Below, in pieces: positions 1 through 8,331 of a DNA stretch of 64,000 bases (positions are counted from its first letter, which is position 1; every line of letters starts with the position of its first letter). The translations under genes and the position numbers were made by a program. The notes below the pieces were generated by a model, which worked only from the letters and a program-made list of their open reading frames with translations, had not been told where the DNA came from and ran no database searches. The stretch lies in NCBI GenBank assembly GCA_036389335.1, contig DASVQC010000050.1, positions 83,029 through 147,028 on the forward strand, written 5' to 3'. Source of the stretch: JAIVGV01 sp036389335. Its GTDB lineage: Bacteria > Acidobacteriota > Blastocatellia > Pyrinomonadales > Pyrinomonadaceae.

Positions 1-462
1 GTTCGCCGGGTCGGTCATCAAGTAGACCTCGACGTTCTGCCCGTCCTTGCGGCTCTTCACGCTCACGAGCTTCGACCAGCCCGGCCCCTTGAGCTGCTGG
101 CGGATGCCCGCGATGTCCGACTCCGCCCACTGCCCCTCGCCCGAGAACTCGAAGCTGCGGACGTAGACGCCCTTGAACCCGGCGGCGATGCGCGCGATCT
201 TCTGCGCGTCGCCCTCCGCCTTCGGCGACTTGCGTATGAACATCGGGATGAGCTTCAGCGTGTTCTCGTCGATGGTCACGTCGACGACGTGCTCCGCCCT
301 TCCGGCGAGCGCGTCGAGGTTCTCGATCTGCAACTTCGAGATCGGCTGCGCCTGCGCCAGCGCCGCGGGCTTCGGCTGTTGCGCCCGCGCCGCGACCGGC
401 GCGCACGCCAAGAGCGCGGCGAGGCAGGCGAGCTTGAGAGAATGATTGATTGCTGTTTTCAT
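1..462 (-). CDS. DUF4252 domain secreted protein (3' end outside window)
   Basis: Partial gene: the start and 154 codons are in the window and the C-terminus runs off the left edge. The N-terminus is a typical Sec signal peptide (Lys-Thr start, Leu/Ala core, cleavage probably near AARAQQ). The rest contains a stretch like VTIDENTLKLIPMF, followed by a GVYVRSFEF segment and a WSKLVSVKSRKDG segment, the pattern of DUF4252, a family of unknown function often encoded beside ECF sigma factors. It is the last gene of a sigma/anti-sigma-like/DUF4252 run, 45 nt after the preceding gene. Role is unknown; envelope stress output is only a guess from context. Confidence 0.8.
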   Translation of the reverse strand, partial: MKTAINHSLKLACLAALLACAPVAARAQQPKPAALAQAQPISKLQIENLDALAGRAEHVVDVTIDENTLKLIPMFIRKSPKAEGDAQKIARIAAGFKGVYVRSFEFSGEGQWAESDIAGIRQQLKGPGWSKLVSVKSRKDGQNVEVYLMTDPAN

Positions 463-507
463 GACTTCACTCCGTTACCAAAACTTTCCGGCGGGCCCCG
501 CGCGTCT

Positions 508-1158
508 CTAACGCTGCGGCGTGTCGCGGTTCATCCCCGCCACCTCGCGCTCGGCGTAGCCGAGCTTCTCGCTCGTCACCTTCATCGCGAGCATGAACTT
601 CTCCATCGCTTCCCTTTCCTGCGGCGTCAACCTCGCGACCTCTTCGCGCGGCGCGCTCAAGTTGAGCACGTTTGAATGACGCGGCGGCACGGCGGAACGT
701 TTCGCGACGTTCACGAATTCGCGCCGCCGTCGATTCGCGCTCGGCGCGGCGACGCCGCTCGCGTCGTCGCGCTTCTCTTCGCGGATCGTCGTCGCGCCGT
801 CGTTCGGCGTCACGCCCGCGAGGTCTTGACGCGCTTCCTGTGATTGTGGCCGCGCCTGCCGCGGCGTCTTCCCTTCCGCCGCGGGTTGATCGTCGGCCAA
901 CTGCGGCGCGTTCGTCGTCGTCCGCTTCGACACGACGAGCCACGCGCCGACGAGCAGCGTCAGGAGGAGCGAGGCGGCCACGGCGAGCCGCGACCAAGAA
1001 AAGGGCGCGCGCGCGGGCGTCGCGCGGCGCGGCGCGAACGGCAGCGTCGCGGGCACCTCGAAGGTGCGCGGCTGGAAGCGCAGGCCGCCGAGCAGTTCTT
1101 CCAAACGCTCGACTTCCGGATCGGCTTCGCCCGTCTTGTCCCAAAGGTAGTCGCTCAT
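508..1158 (-). CDS. Anti-sigma-factor-like single-pass membrane protein
   Basis: 216 aa. The N-terminal ~50 residues are charged and cytosolic (VERLEELLGGLRF near residue 16), followed by one transmembrane helix at about residues 57-76 (LAVAASLLLTLLVGAWLVV), then a long polar region rich in charged residues. No zinc-binding HxxxCxxC anti-sigma motif is present, so it is not a canonical ZAS anti-sigma factor. It begins 4 nt after the stop of the ECF sigma gene, so the two are almost certainly co-translated. The topology and position suggest it tethers or senses for that sigma factor; this is inference. Confidence 0.75.
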   Translation of the reverse strand: MSDYLWDKTGEADPEVERLEELLGGLRFQPRTFEVPATLPFAPRRATPARAPFSWSRLAVAASLLLTLLVGAWLVVSKRTTTNAPQLADDQPAAEGKTPRQARPQSQEARQDLAGVTPNDGATTIREEKRDDASGVAAPSANRRRREFVNVAKRSAVPPRHSNVLNLSAPREEVARLTPQEREAMEKFMLAMKVTSEKLGYAEREVAGMNRDTPQR

Positions 1159-1162
1159 AATT

Positions 1163-1750
1163 TCAAACGCCCCTTCCTTCCGCGCCCATCTTCTCGCGCA
1201 GCATCTTCATCCCGCGGTGGATGTTCACCCTCACCGAGGCGGGCGCGAGGCCCGTCCGCTCGGCGATCTCCGGCCCCGTCATCCCCTCGACGAAGCGCAG
1301 GATCATCGGCTCGCGGTAAGCCTCCGGCAACAGCTTGATGATGTTCAAAACTTCCATCGCCTCGCCCTGCGTGGCGTGCGTCTGCGCCACCGCCTCCGTC
1401 ACCTCGGTCGTCTCGCGCGAGCGGCGGTGGAAGTCCATCGCGCGGTTGCGCGCGATCATGGCGATCCACGCGCCGAAGCTCGCGTCGTCGCGCAGCGTGT
1501 CGAGTTTTCTGAACGCGGTTAAAAAAACGTCCTGCGCGAGATCGTCGACCTCTGCGTAGGGGACGCGCGCGAGCAGGATGCCGTGCACCATCCGACCGTA
1601 GGTGTCGTAGAGTCGGCTGAAGGCGTCGCGGTCGCCCGCGCGCACGGCGGCGACGAGCGCGGCGTCGGGGGAGACTTCCGTCGCCGCCCCGGCGTTTGCG
1701 CCGCTCGTCTGTCCGATCACCGGGAACAGGGCTGGTGTCGCCTCGTACAT
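1163..1750 (-). CDS. ECF-type RNA polymerase sigma-70 factor
   Basis: 195 aa from the chosen ATG. Region 2 is clear (DRDAFSRLYDTYGRMVHGIL, then VDDLAQDVFLTAFRKL and FGAWIAMIARNRAMDFHRR). Region 4 follows (LPEAYREPMILRFVEGMTG, then an HTH with GLAPASVRVNIHRGMKMLRE). The ATG at 1750 is preferred because AAGGA lies 7 nt upstream and the length then matches the family; a GTG 33 codons earlier would add a non-conserved tail. It heads an operon with a single-pass membrane protein and a DUF4252 protein, the usual layout of an envelope-signal ECF system. Target promoters are not evident. Confidence 0.92.
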   Translation of the reverse strand: MYEATPALFPVIGQTSGANAGAATEVSPDAALVAAVRAGDRDAFSRLYDTYGRMVHGILLARVPYAEVDDLAQDVFLTAFRKLDTLRDDASFGAWIAMIARNRAMDFHRRSRETTEVTEAVAQTHATQGEAMEVLNIIKLLPEAYREPMILRFVEGMTGPEIAERTGLAPASVRVNIHRGMKMLREKMGAEGRGV

Positions 1751-1862
1751 CGAGAGTCCTTCGCGCCTTCCGCGCTCTTCGTCCGACTCAAAGACGCCGC
1801 CCGCGCCGCGAGCGTTAACAGAGTTTTTCCGGAAAAGGGTGAGCTTCACGGCGGGCGCTCGA

Positions 1863-2516
1863 CTATCGCGCGACGACGGGCAGGCCGCGCCTTGCGCGGA
1901 GGCGCGCGGGGTTGGGCGTGCGCGCGGGGCGGCGCGACTCCCAGAGGCGCGTGAGGCGCGTAAGTTCCGCGCCGTCCGAGGCGGGATCGACGAGCGTGAG
2001 CCAGACCGGCGTGGGGAGCCACGCCCACGCCGCGCCGTAAGCCAGCTCGTTCAGGCGCTCGACGCGGGCCTCCGCGCGCCACTGCAGCTCGGCGGGCGGC
2101 ACGTCCCGCCAGTCGTCGTAGCAGGCGTGCTGGACGCACGGCGCGGGCTTGGCGCGCGCGTGTACGAGGCAGCCCGCGCCCGGCGCGAACAGGGGGCACG
2201 AGTAGGTGCGCGCGAAGTTGTCGCCCGCCGCGCCCAGGCCGTAGCGCGCGACGGCGGCGCGCGCGCGTTCGTAGACGCCGCGCCGCGCCGCGTCGTCAAG
2301 GCGCGGCGTGCGCCGCAGGGTCTCTCTGATCGCGACGGCTTCGAGGCGCGTGATGTGGACGTTGACGAAGTGCGCGTCGGTGCAGCACACGCCGGGCGTC
2401 GGGCACGCGGCGCACGGTCGCGCGGCGCGCTCGTAGTTGAGTTTGACGTGACTCTGGTAGGCGGCCTTCCCGCGCCGCAGGCGCGCGAGCGCAGCCGCCT
2501 CCGTGATCGTCTTCAT
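1863..2516 (-). CDS. YkgJ-like cysteine-cluster protein
   Basis: 217 aa. An N-terminal cluster C35-x2-C38-x5-CC (44/45) is followed by RTYSCPLF, GAGCLVH and PAPCVQHAC. This is the arrangement of the YkgJ/zinc- or iron-chelating cysteine cluster family, whose members are thought to bind a metal or Fe-S centre; biochemical function is not established. The C-terminal third is Arg/Pro rich and looks variable. The start codon overlaps the stop of tlyA by 4 bp, so translation is probably coupled. No signal peptide or membrane segment is seen. Confidence 0.7.
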   Translation of the reverse strand: MKTITEAAALARLRRGKAAYQSHVKLNYERAARPCAACPTPGVCCTDAHFVNVHITRLEAVAIRETLRRTPRLDDAARRGVYERARAAVARYGLGAAGDNFARTYSCPLFAPGAGCLVHARAKPAPCVQHACYDDWRDVPPAELQWRAEARVERLNELAYGAAWAWLPTPVWLTLVDPASDGAELTRLTRLWESRRPARTPNPARLRARRGLPVVAR

Positions 2517-3262
2517 CCCGTTTCGCGACCGTAGTGCGCCAGAAACTCTTTGTTGCCTTCCGCGCCGAGGATCGGCGAGTCGATGACGCCGCGCGCCGCG
2601 AGCCCCAACGCCTCCGCCGCGCGATTAACCTCTTCGACGACGCGCGCGTGCTGCGCCGCGTCGCGCACGATCCCCCCCTTGCCGACCTCGCCGCGCCCGA
2701 CCTCGAACTGCGGCTTGACGAGCACGACGAGCGAGCCGCCGCCCTTGATCAAAGGCACGACGGCGGGCAGCACCTTCGTCGCCGAGATGAAGGAGACGTC
2801 CATCACGACGAGATCGAACCGCTCGGCGAAGTCCCCCGCCGCGAGGTAGCGCGCGTTGACGCCCTCGCGCACCTCTACGCGCGCGTCCGTGCGCAGCCGG
2901 TAGTCGATCTGGTTGTGGCCCACGTCGACCGCGACCACGCGCCGCGCTCCGCGCTGCAACAGGCAGTCCGTGAAGCCGCCCGTGGAAGCGCCCACGTCGA
3001 GGCAGACCGCGCCGGCCACGCCGATCCGGAACGCGTCGAGCGCGGCTTCGAGCTTGAGCCCGCCGCGACCGACGTAGCGCGCCGCCCTGTCGTCCGCGCC
3101 CCGCACGCGCAACGGCGCGTCGGGCGCGAAGGTCTCGGAAGGTTTTTCCACGCGCCGCTCTCCGGCGATGACCAGCCCGGCCATCACCAGCGCCTGCGCG
3201 CGCGTGCGCGATTCGGCGAGCCCGCGCTCGACGAGCAGCTTGTCGATGCGCTCGCGCTTCAT
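2513..3262 (-). CDS. tlyA: TlyA family rRNA 2'-O-methyltransferase
   Basis: 249 aa. The N-terminal S4 RNA-binding domain (RIDKLLVERGLAESRTRAQ, then a VMAGLV strand) is followed by an FtsJ-like SAM methyltransferase domain with the SAM loop LDVGASTGGFTD and the family blocks VMDVSFIS and LVKPQFEVGRGEVGKGG. Known TlyA proteins methylate cytidines in 16S and/or 23S rRNA. The ATG at 3262 was chosen because the S4 domain begins there; an upstream extension is not conserved. Length matches the family (about 240-270 aa). Confidence 0.93.
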   Translation of the reverse strand: MKRERIDKLLVERGLAESRTRAQALVMAGLVIAGERRVEKPSETFAPDAPLRVRGADDRAARYVGRGGLKLEAALDAFRIGVAGAVCLDVGASTGGFTDCLLQRGARRVVAVDVGHNQIDYRLRTDARVEVREGVNARYLAAGDFAERFDLVVMDVSFISATKVLPAVVPLIKGGGSLVVLVKPQFEVGRGEVGKGGIVRDAAQHARVVEEVNRAAEALGLAARGVIDSPILGAEGNKEFLAHYGRETG

Positions 3263-3376
3263 CGCCCAAGACTTTAACGCAAAACCCCGCGCGCCGTCGC
3301 GCACGCGGGGCGGCGTGCGGCGCGGGGGAAGAGTGGGCGCGTGTCGGGTGGGGAGAACGGATCGGCGCGGCGGCTG

Positions 3377-3838
3377 TCAGCCGTGGCCGCCGTCGCCGTT
3401 CCCGCCGATCTCTTTGGCGCGGGAATGGAGTCCGCCGCCGAGCGGGGTCGAAGCGCCGCCGTCGCGCGCGGCTTCTTTGAGGAGTCGTTCGACCACTTCG
3501 ACGAGATCGGTCGAGCGGAAGGGCTTGGTGACGTAGGCGTCGAAGCCCGCGGCGAGCGCGCGCTGGCGGTCGATCTCGGCGGCGAAGGCCGTGACGGCGA
3601 CGCAGGGGAGCGAGCGCGTGCGCTCGTCGGCGCGCAGCTCCGAGAGCGCGTGCCAGCCGTCGAGCACGGGCATGGAGAGATCGATGAGCGCCACGTCGGG
3701 CACCTCGGCGAGCGCCGCCTCGATGAACTCGCGACCGTCGCGCGCCTCCCTGACGGCGTAACCGGCGTTCTCCAGCATCAGCCGCAGCAGTTCGCGGTTG
3801 TCGTCGAAGTCGTCGGCGATCAGTATACTCGTGGGCAT
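3377..3838 (-). CDS. Single-domain response regulator
   Basis: 153 aa. A receiver domain occupies residues 1-120: acidic pair in ILIADDFDD, phospho-acceptor Asp in ALIDLSMPVLDG, Thr/Ala in VAVTAFA, and Lys in YVTKPF. The last 30 residues are Gly-rich and disordered. There is no output domain, so it probably acts by protein-protein contact (as in phosphorelays or CheY-like control). No kinase is adjacent. A near-consensus sigma70 promoter sits about 95 bp upstream. Confidence 0.93.
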   Translation of the reverse strand: MPTSILIADDFDDNRELLRLMLENAGYAVREARDGREFIEAALAEVPDVALIDLSMPVLDGWHALSELRADERTRSLPCVAVTAFAAEIDRQRALAAGFDAYVTKPFRSTDLVEVVERLLKEAARDGGASTPLGGGLHSRAKEIGGNGDGGHG

Positions 3839-3930
3839 CGTCGTCGCGGGGCGATCTCGCGGTGCGGATCAGGGATTGCCGGGATGCGTCTCTCTATAGA
3901 AGCCGGACGGAGCAGGCGGCGTTGAGCGAG

Positions 3931-3959
3931 GTTATATCGCGGGACGCGCGGGGTGTCAA
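3931..3959 (-). promoter_or_regulatory. Sigma70-type promoter of the response regulator gene
   Basis: On the minus strand TTGACA (3959-3954) and TATAAC (3936-3931) are separated by 17 nt. It points at the response regulator gene, with a leader of about 90 nt. Confidence 0.75.
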
Positions 3960-4040
3960 ATAATAAAGCGGAGGCGTCCGGAGGGTCGGCCCGATCCCGC
4001 GCGCCGCGGGGAGGGGGTTTCAACGCGCGTGCGAGAACAA

Positions 4041-4121
4041 TGATGAACGATGAATGATGAACGATGAATTGAAGGCGACCGGCTCTTACTTCATCGTTCA
4101 TCGTTCATCGTTCGTCGTTCA
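4041..4121. repeat. Intergenic inverted repeat of 7-bp units (GATGAAC type)
   Basis: The left arm is four tandem units GATGAAC/GATGAAT and the right arm is TTCATCG repeated (last unit TTCGTCG), so the two arms can pair as a hairpin. It lies in the gap between divergent genes. It is one of several hairpins in this window made of tandem heptamers. Confidence 0.8.
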
Positions 4122-4214
4122 ACCACCCGCGCCCCTCCGCCGCAACCCCGCGGCCCCGCGGCTATGCCCTCGCGCGCGCGCCCGCGCCGCCCCGCCGCCC
4201 TGAGAAAGTGTTGC

Positions 4215-4243
4215 TTGACACCACTTTGCGCGCCCGCCATAAT
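4215..4243 (+). promoter_or_regulatory. Sigma70-type promoter of GAF gene (module copy A)
   Basis: TTGACA at 4215-4220 and CATAAT at 4238-4243, 17-nt spacer, preceded by TTGC. A closely similar element (TTGCTTGACA ... CATAAT, 18-nt spacer) precedes the paralogous GAF gene near 28.47 kb, so the promoter appears conserved along with the module. Confidence 0.75.
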
Positions 4244-4354
4244 CGTTTTCCGGCGCGCGCGCGCGCCGCACGCCGCGCCCGAACCAGTCCTTTCCGGGGC
4301 ACATTCAGTCGCATAAGCTCTCAACGGAGACAGACCTTTTTTAAGGAGACGACC

Positions 4355-5779
4355 GTGGCAGGAAGCGAAGACTTGGAGCGGAGCCTACGCCGCGAAGTTG
4401 ACGAACACGTCGGCGCGCGGCTGCGCGATCACCGCCAAGAGATTCTGCGCGTGCAGACGCAGATCAACGAGATGCTCACCGCGCTCGCCGACCGGCTCGG
4501 CGGCGAGGGCGAGGGCGGCGCCGCCGCCGAGTCGCTGACGGCGGCGATCTCGGCCCACCTGCGCAACGCGCGCAACGTCGGCGCGGACGAGGCGTCGCGC
4601 TCCTCGGCGGGCGCGGGCTCGTCGGGCGACGTGGCGCTGTTGAAGGCCGCCGTCGACGACATCGACTCGCAGCGCACGCAGGCCGACATCCTGCACGCGC
4701 TCGTCAACCGCGCCGCGGCGTTCGCCCCGCGCATCGCCTTCTTCGTCGTCAAGAACGAGCGCGCGACGGGCTGGCGCGCGCGGGGCTTGGAGGGCACGGT
4801 CGGCGACGACGCGGTGCGCGAAATCTCTCTCCCGCTCGACGCCGACACCGTCATCGGCGAGGTCTACCGCACGGGCGCGTCGTGGAGCGGCGCGCCCGGC
4901 TCGAAGGCCGACGATCACCAACTGCTCTCGAAGCTCGGCGACGAGCCGCCGCACCGCATGGTGGCCGTGCCGCTGGTCGCGCGCGACAAGTGCGTCGCCG
5001 TGCTCTACGCCGACAGCGCCGGGCTCGACGGCGAAGCCATCAACCTCGAAGCCCTCGAAACGGTCGTGCGCGTGACGGGCATGGCGGTCGAGCTGCTCGC
5101 CGTCAAGCGCGGCGCGCCCTCGCAGCCTACGGCCCCCGCCGCCGCGCCGCCGCCGCCGCCCCGCCCGCCGCAACCCGCGACCGGCGCTCAAGCAGCGCCG
5201 ACTCCGGTTGAGCCGCCCCGACCGGCCACGCCCGCGCGCGGAGCCGACGAAGCGCCCGCGCCGGTGCAGCGCGCGACGGTCGAGGCCGCGCCCGAAGTCG
5301 GGGAGTCGCGCGGCGAGGACGAAGCCGCGAAGGGCGCGCCGGAAGTCCCTTCGGCACTCCCCGCGTCGGCGGGAACCTCCGCGCCGGCAGAGTCGCAGCC
5401 CGCGGGCGCGCAAGCATCGGCCCCGCACGCCTCTCCGCTCGGCGCGGCGCGGCGCTACGGTCAGGACGCCGATCTGCCCGTCGAAGTCCCCGAGGAGGAG
5501 CGGCGCTTCCACAACGACGCGCGCCGCTTCGCGCGCCTGCTCGTCTCCGAGATCAAGCTCTACAACGAGCAGAAGGTGACGGACGGTCGCACGGAAGGGA
5601 ACCTCTACGACCGGCTGCGCGACGAGATCGACCGCTCGCGCCAGATGTACGACAAGCGCGTCCACGCTTCGGTCTCGCCGCGCTTCGACTACTTCCATCA
5701 GGAGCTGGTCAACACGCTCGCCGGGGGCGACCCCTCGAAGCTCGGCGCGGGCTACCCCGGCGCGACCGTCGCGGCGTAA
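4355..5779 (+). CDS. GAF domain protein, module copy A
   Basis: 474 aa from a GTG start with GGAG 9-12 nt upstream; the same GTG and N-terminus (AGSE-LERSLR) occur in the paralog at 26776-28338. Residues 1-90 are predicted helical, about 95-250 form a GAF-like sensor domain (FFVVKNERATGWRARG, then VAVLYADS), 250-365 are a Pro/Ala-rich linker, and 370-474 form a highly conserved helical tail (RRFHNDARRFARLLVSEIKL). The ligand and partner are unknown and no catalytic output domain is seen. It precedes a lytic transglycosylase gene, as does its paralog, suggesting a linked envelope role. Confidence 0.85.
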   Translation: MAGSEDLERSLRREVDEHVGARLRDHRQEILRVQTQINEMLTALADRLGGEGEGGAAAESLTAAISAHLRNARNVGADEASRSSAGAGSSGDVALLKAAVDDIDSQRTQADILHALVNRAAAFAPRIAFFVVKNERATGWRARGLEGTVGDDAVREISLPLDADTVIGEVYRTGASWSGAPGSKADDHQLLSKLGDEPPHRMVAVPLVARDKCVAVLYADSAGLDGEAINLEALETVVRVTGMAVELLAVKRGAPSQPTAPAAAPPPPPRPPQPATGAQAAPTPVEPPRPATPARGADEAPAPVQRATVEAAPEVGESRGEDEAAKGAPEVPSALPASAGTSAPAESQPAGAQASAPHASPLGAARRYGQDADLPVEVPEEERRFHNDARRFARLLVSEIKLYNEQKVTDGRTEGNLYDRLRDEIDRSRQMYDKRVHASVSPRFDYFHQELVNTLAGGDPSKLGAGYPGATVAA

Positions 5780-5793
5780 ACTTTTCGCGCCGG

Positions 5794-5838
5794 AAAAAAG
5801 TAAGGGGCGGGGTTCTCATCCCCGCCCCTTACTTTTTT
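5794..5838. terminator. Strong hairpin terminator after GAF gene A
   Basis: A perfect 19-bp stem, with outer A/T tracts and GTAAGGGGCGGGG in the arm, and a 7-nt loop. The right arm ends in a run of T, so it fits a Rho-independent terminator and reads in both directions. Confidence 0.85.
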
Positions 5839-5953
5839 TATCAAGTACGTCGCGCACGCCGCCGCGCCGCGCGTCAGACTTGCCCCCCCGCGCGCGGCGC
5901 GTTAGCTTAAACTCCAGCAGGGGCATCCTGATCCGAACCGGGGGCGAAAAAAT

Positions 5954-8326
5954 TTGCGCCGACAACATCCCAAGCGTCGCCTGACCTTCGCGCTCCTCTC
6001 CGCGCTCCTCTCGGCCTGCGCCGCGCTGCTGCCGCTCGCCTCCGCGAGCTGCAACTCGGCGCAGCCGCGGACGAGCCCGCCGCAGGCCGTCGAGCGGCTG
6101 CGCGCCCTCGCGCACCCGGACAACAACCGCCCGCCCGCGGAAGCGCCCGTCCTCGCCGTCGAGAACGAGAACCCCGACACGACCGTCGCCGCGCTCGCGC
6201 GGCTGCTTCGCGCGCGAATCAAACTCGCCGCGGGCGACTTCAACGGCGCGGCGTCGCTCCTCGACTCGAACGTCTTCCGCCAGCTCACCTCCATCGCCGA
6301 CTACGCGCTGCTGCTCAGGGCCGACGCGCTGGCGAAGCTGAACCAGCGCGCGGAAGCACGCGCCGCCTACGAGCAGCTCGCGCGCGACTTCCCGGCGTCG
6401 CCGCGCGCGCGCGACGCCGTCCTGCGCGACGCCGAGATCGCCCTACAGAGCAACGAAGCGGCAGCCGTCCCCGCGCTCGTCAAGAAGTTGACGGACGCCG
6501 ACGACCCGGACGCGCTCCTGCTCGCGGCGCGCTCGTACGAAGCGCAGGGCAAGCAAGACCTCGCGCAGCAGACCTACCGCCGCCTCTATTTTTACGCGCC
6601 GGCCTCGCAGGCCGCCGCCGACGCGGCACGAACCGCGGCCTCGGGCGTGCAGCCCGCCAACGCCGCGGAAGCGTCGGCGCGCGCGGCCAAGCTCTACGAG
6701 GCGAAACGCTATACGGACGCTGCCGAAGCCTACGCCGTCGCCTTCGCGCGCTTCCCCGCGACCGCCGACGCGCAGTCGCGCCTGCGCCACGGCGTCGCCG
6801 CGTTCAACGCCAAGCGTTACGCCGACGCCCTCGCGTCGCTCAGCGTCGTGCCGACCGGCGCGGGGGAGGCGCGCGCCGAGGCCCTGCTCTACGCGGCGCA
6901 GTCGCAGGCGCGGCTCAGGCAGTGGGACGCGGCGCGCGCGACCCTCGGGGAGATGCGCCGCTCGTTCCCCGACGACGCGCGCACGCGGCGGGCGATGACC
7001 GCCGTCGGCCTCGTCGCGAAGGAGTTGAACGACGCGGGCGCGGCGCAGGGCTTCTTCCGCGCCGCCGTCGCCGCCTACCCCGGCGCGGCGGAGGTCGCGC
7101 AGGCGCAGTTCGAGCTGGCGTGGGCGGCGCACGACGCGAAGAATTTCCCCGAGTCGTCGCGGCTGCTGCTCGAACACCTCGCGCTCTACGCCGACCGCAA
7201 CACCGACAACCGCGGTCGCGCCGGCTACTGGGCCGCGCGCGACGCCGAGCGCGCCGGGAAGTTGAGCGACGCGCGCACGCTCTACGCGGGCGTGCTGCAA
7301 CGCTACGACGCCAACTGGTACGGCTACCTCGCCAAGCAGCGCCTCGACGCGATGAAGCGCGCGAACCCTTCCGCCGACGCGGCGCGCGGCGCGGACGACG
7401 CGGCGGGCGCGAACGACTCGCAGCTCGCGCGCGCCGTGCAAAACCTGAGCACGGTCACGGTCGCGGAGGAGACGGCGGGCGCGGAAGCGAACGAAGCGTT
7501 GCGCCGCGCGGACGAGTTGAACGTCGCCGGGTCGGACGACTGGGCGGTCGAAGAGATCGATCGGGTCTTGCAGTCCGCGCCCGCGAGCCCGCGCCTGACG
7601 CTCGCGAAGGCGCGCGTCCTGCGCTCGCGCGGGCAGAACCTGCTCGCCCTCGTCGCGATGCAGAGGCCCTACCCCGACTACGCGCAGATGAAGCCGGAAG
7701 AGCTCTCGCGCGAGGAGTGGGACGCCTTCTACCCGCTCGCCTACTGGGACACGATCTCGCAGGAGGCGCGCGCGCGCGGGCTCGACCCCTACCGCGTGGC
7801 CGCCTTCATCCGGCAGGAGACGGTCTTCGAGCCGCGCGCCGCCTCGCACGCCAGCGCCTACGGCCTGATGCAGCTCATCATGGACACGGCGCAGCGCACC
7901 GCGCGCCGCGTCGGCGTCAGCCCGCCCACGTCAATCGAAGAGCTTTACAACCCGCAGCTCAACATCAAGCTCGGCACGGCTTATTTGCGCTCGCAGCTCG
8001 ACGCCTACGGTCGCGTCGAGTACGCCGCCGCCGCCTACAACGCCGGCCCCGGTCGCGCCACGCGCTGGAAGGCGGAGCTGCCCGCCGAGATCGACGAGTG
8101 GGCGGAAGCCGTCCCCTTCAAAGAGACGCGGCAGTACATTCAGGGCATCATCCGCAACACCTTGCAATACCAGCGGCTCTACGACGAGCAGGGACACTTC
8201 CGCGCCGAAGTCGGCGCGCGCCCGCTCCGGCCCGCGCAGACGGACGCGAACGCGCCGAACGCGAACGACAACACGGTGCGCCCGCGCCGCGTCCGCCCCG
8301 GCGACGAAGAGCACACGGAGAATTGA
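5954..8326 (+). CDS. TPR-containing soluble lytic transglycosylase, module copy A
   Basis: 790 aa from a TTG start, chosen because it leaves a proper signal peptide (RRQHPKRR, then a Leu/Ala core ending SASC, a weak lipobox). Residues ~60-590 are tandem TPR-like helical repeats (for example AKLYEAKRYTDAAEAYAVAF). Residues ~595-720 are a GH23 SLT domain: catalytic Glu about 622 in RQETVFEPRA, then YGLMQLI and AAAYNAGPGR. Such enzymes cleave the MurNAc-GlcNAc bond of peptidoglycan to give 1,6-anhydro products in the periplasm. The C-terminus is Arg/Asn-rich and disordered. It follows a GAF gene and precedes a PEGA/TPR gene by 5 nt. Confidence 0.9.
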   Translation: MRRQHPKRRLTFALLSALLSACAALLPLASASCNSAQPRTSPPQAVERLRALAHPDNNRPPAEAPVLAVENENPDTTVAALARLLRARIKLAAGDFNGAASLLDSNVFRQLTSIADYALLLRADALAKLNQRAEARAAYEQLARDFPASPRARDAVLRDAEIALQSNEAAAVPALVKKLTDADDPDALLLAARSYEAQGKQDLAQQTYRRLYFYAPASQAAADAARTAASGVQPANAAEASARAAKLYEAKRYTDAAEAYAVAFARFPATADAQSRLRHGVAAFNAKRYADALASLSVVPTGAGEARAEALLYAAQSQARLRQWDAARATLGEMRRSFPDDARTRRAMTAVGLVAKELNDAGAAQGFFRAAVAAYPGAAEVAQAQFELAWAAHDAKNFPESSRLLLEHLALYADRNTDNRGRAGYWAARDAERAGKLSDARTLYAGVLQRYDANWYGYLAKQRLDAMKRANPSADAARGADDAAGANDSQLARAVQNLSTVTVAEETAGAEANEALRRADELNVAGSDDWAVEEIDRVLQSAPASPRLTLAKARVLRSRGQNLLALVAMQRPYPDYAQMKPEELSREEWDAFYPLAYWDTISQEARARGLDPYRVAAFIRQETVFEPRAASHASAYGLMQLIMDTAQRTARRVGVSPPTSIEELYNPQLNIKLGTAYLRSQLDAYGRVEYAAAAYNAGPGRATRWKAELPAEIDEWAEAVPFKETRQYIQGIIRNTLQYQRLYDEQGHFRAEVGARPLRPAQTDANAPNANDNTVRPRRVRPGDEEHTEN

Positions 8327-8331
8327 CGGCG

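Noticed and set aside
6922..8331. Long open frame running through the transglycosylase gene into the PEGA gene
   Set aside because: The part before 8332 is Arg-rich antiparallel-frame noise over a real SLT domain; only the part from 8332 is coding.
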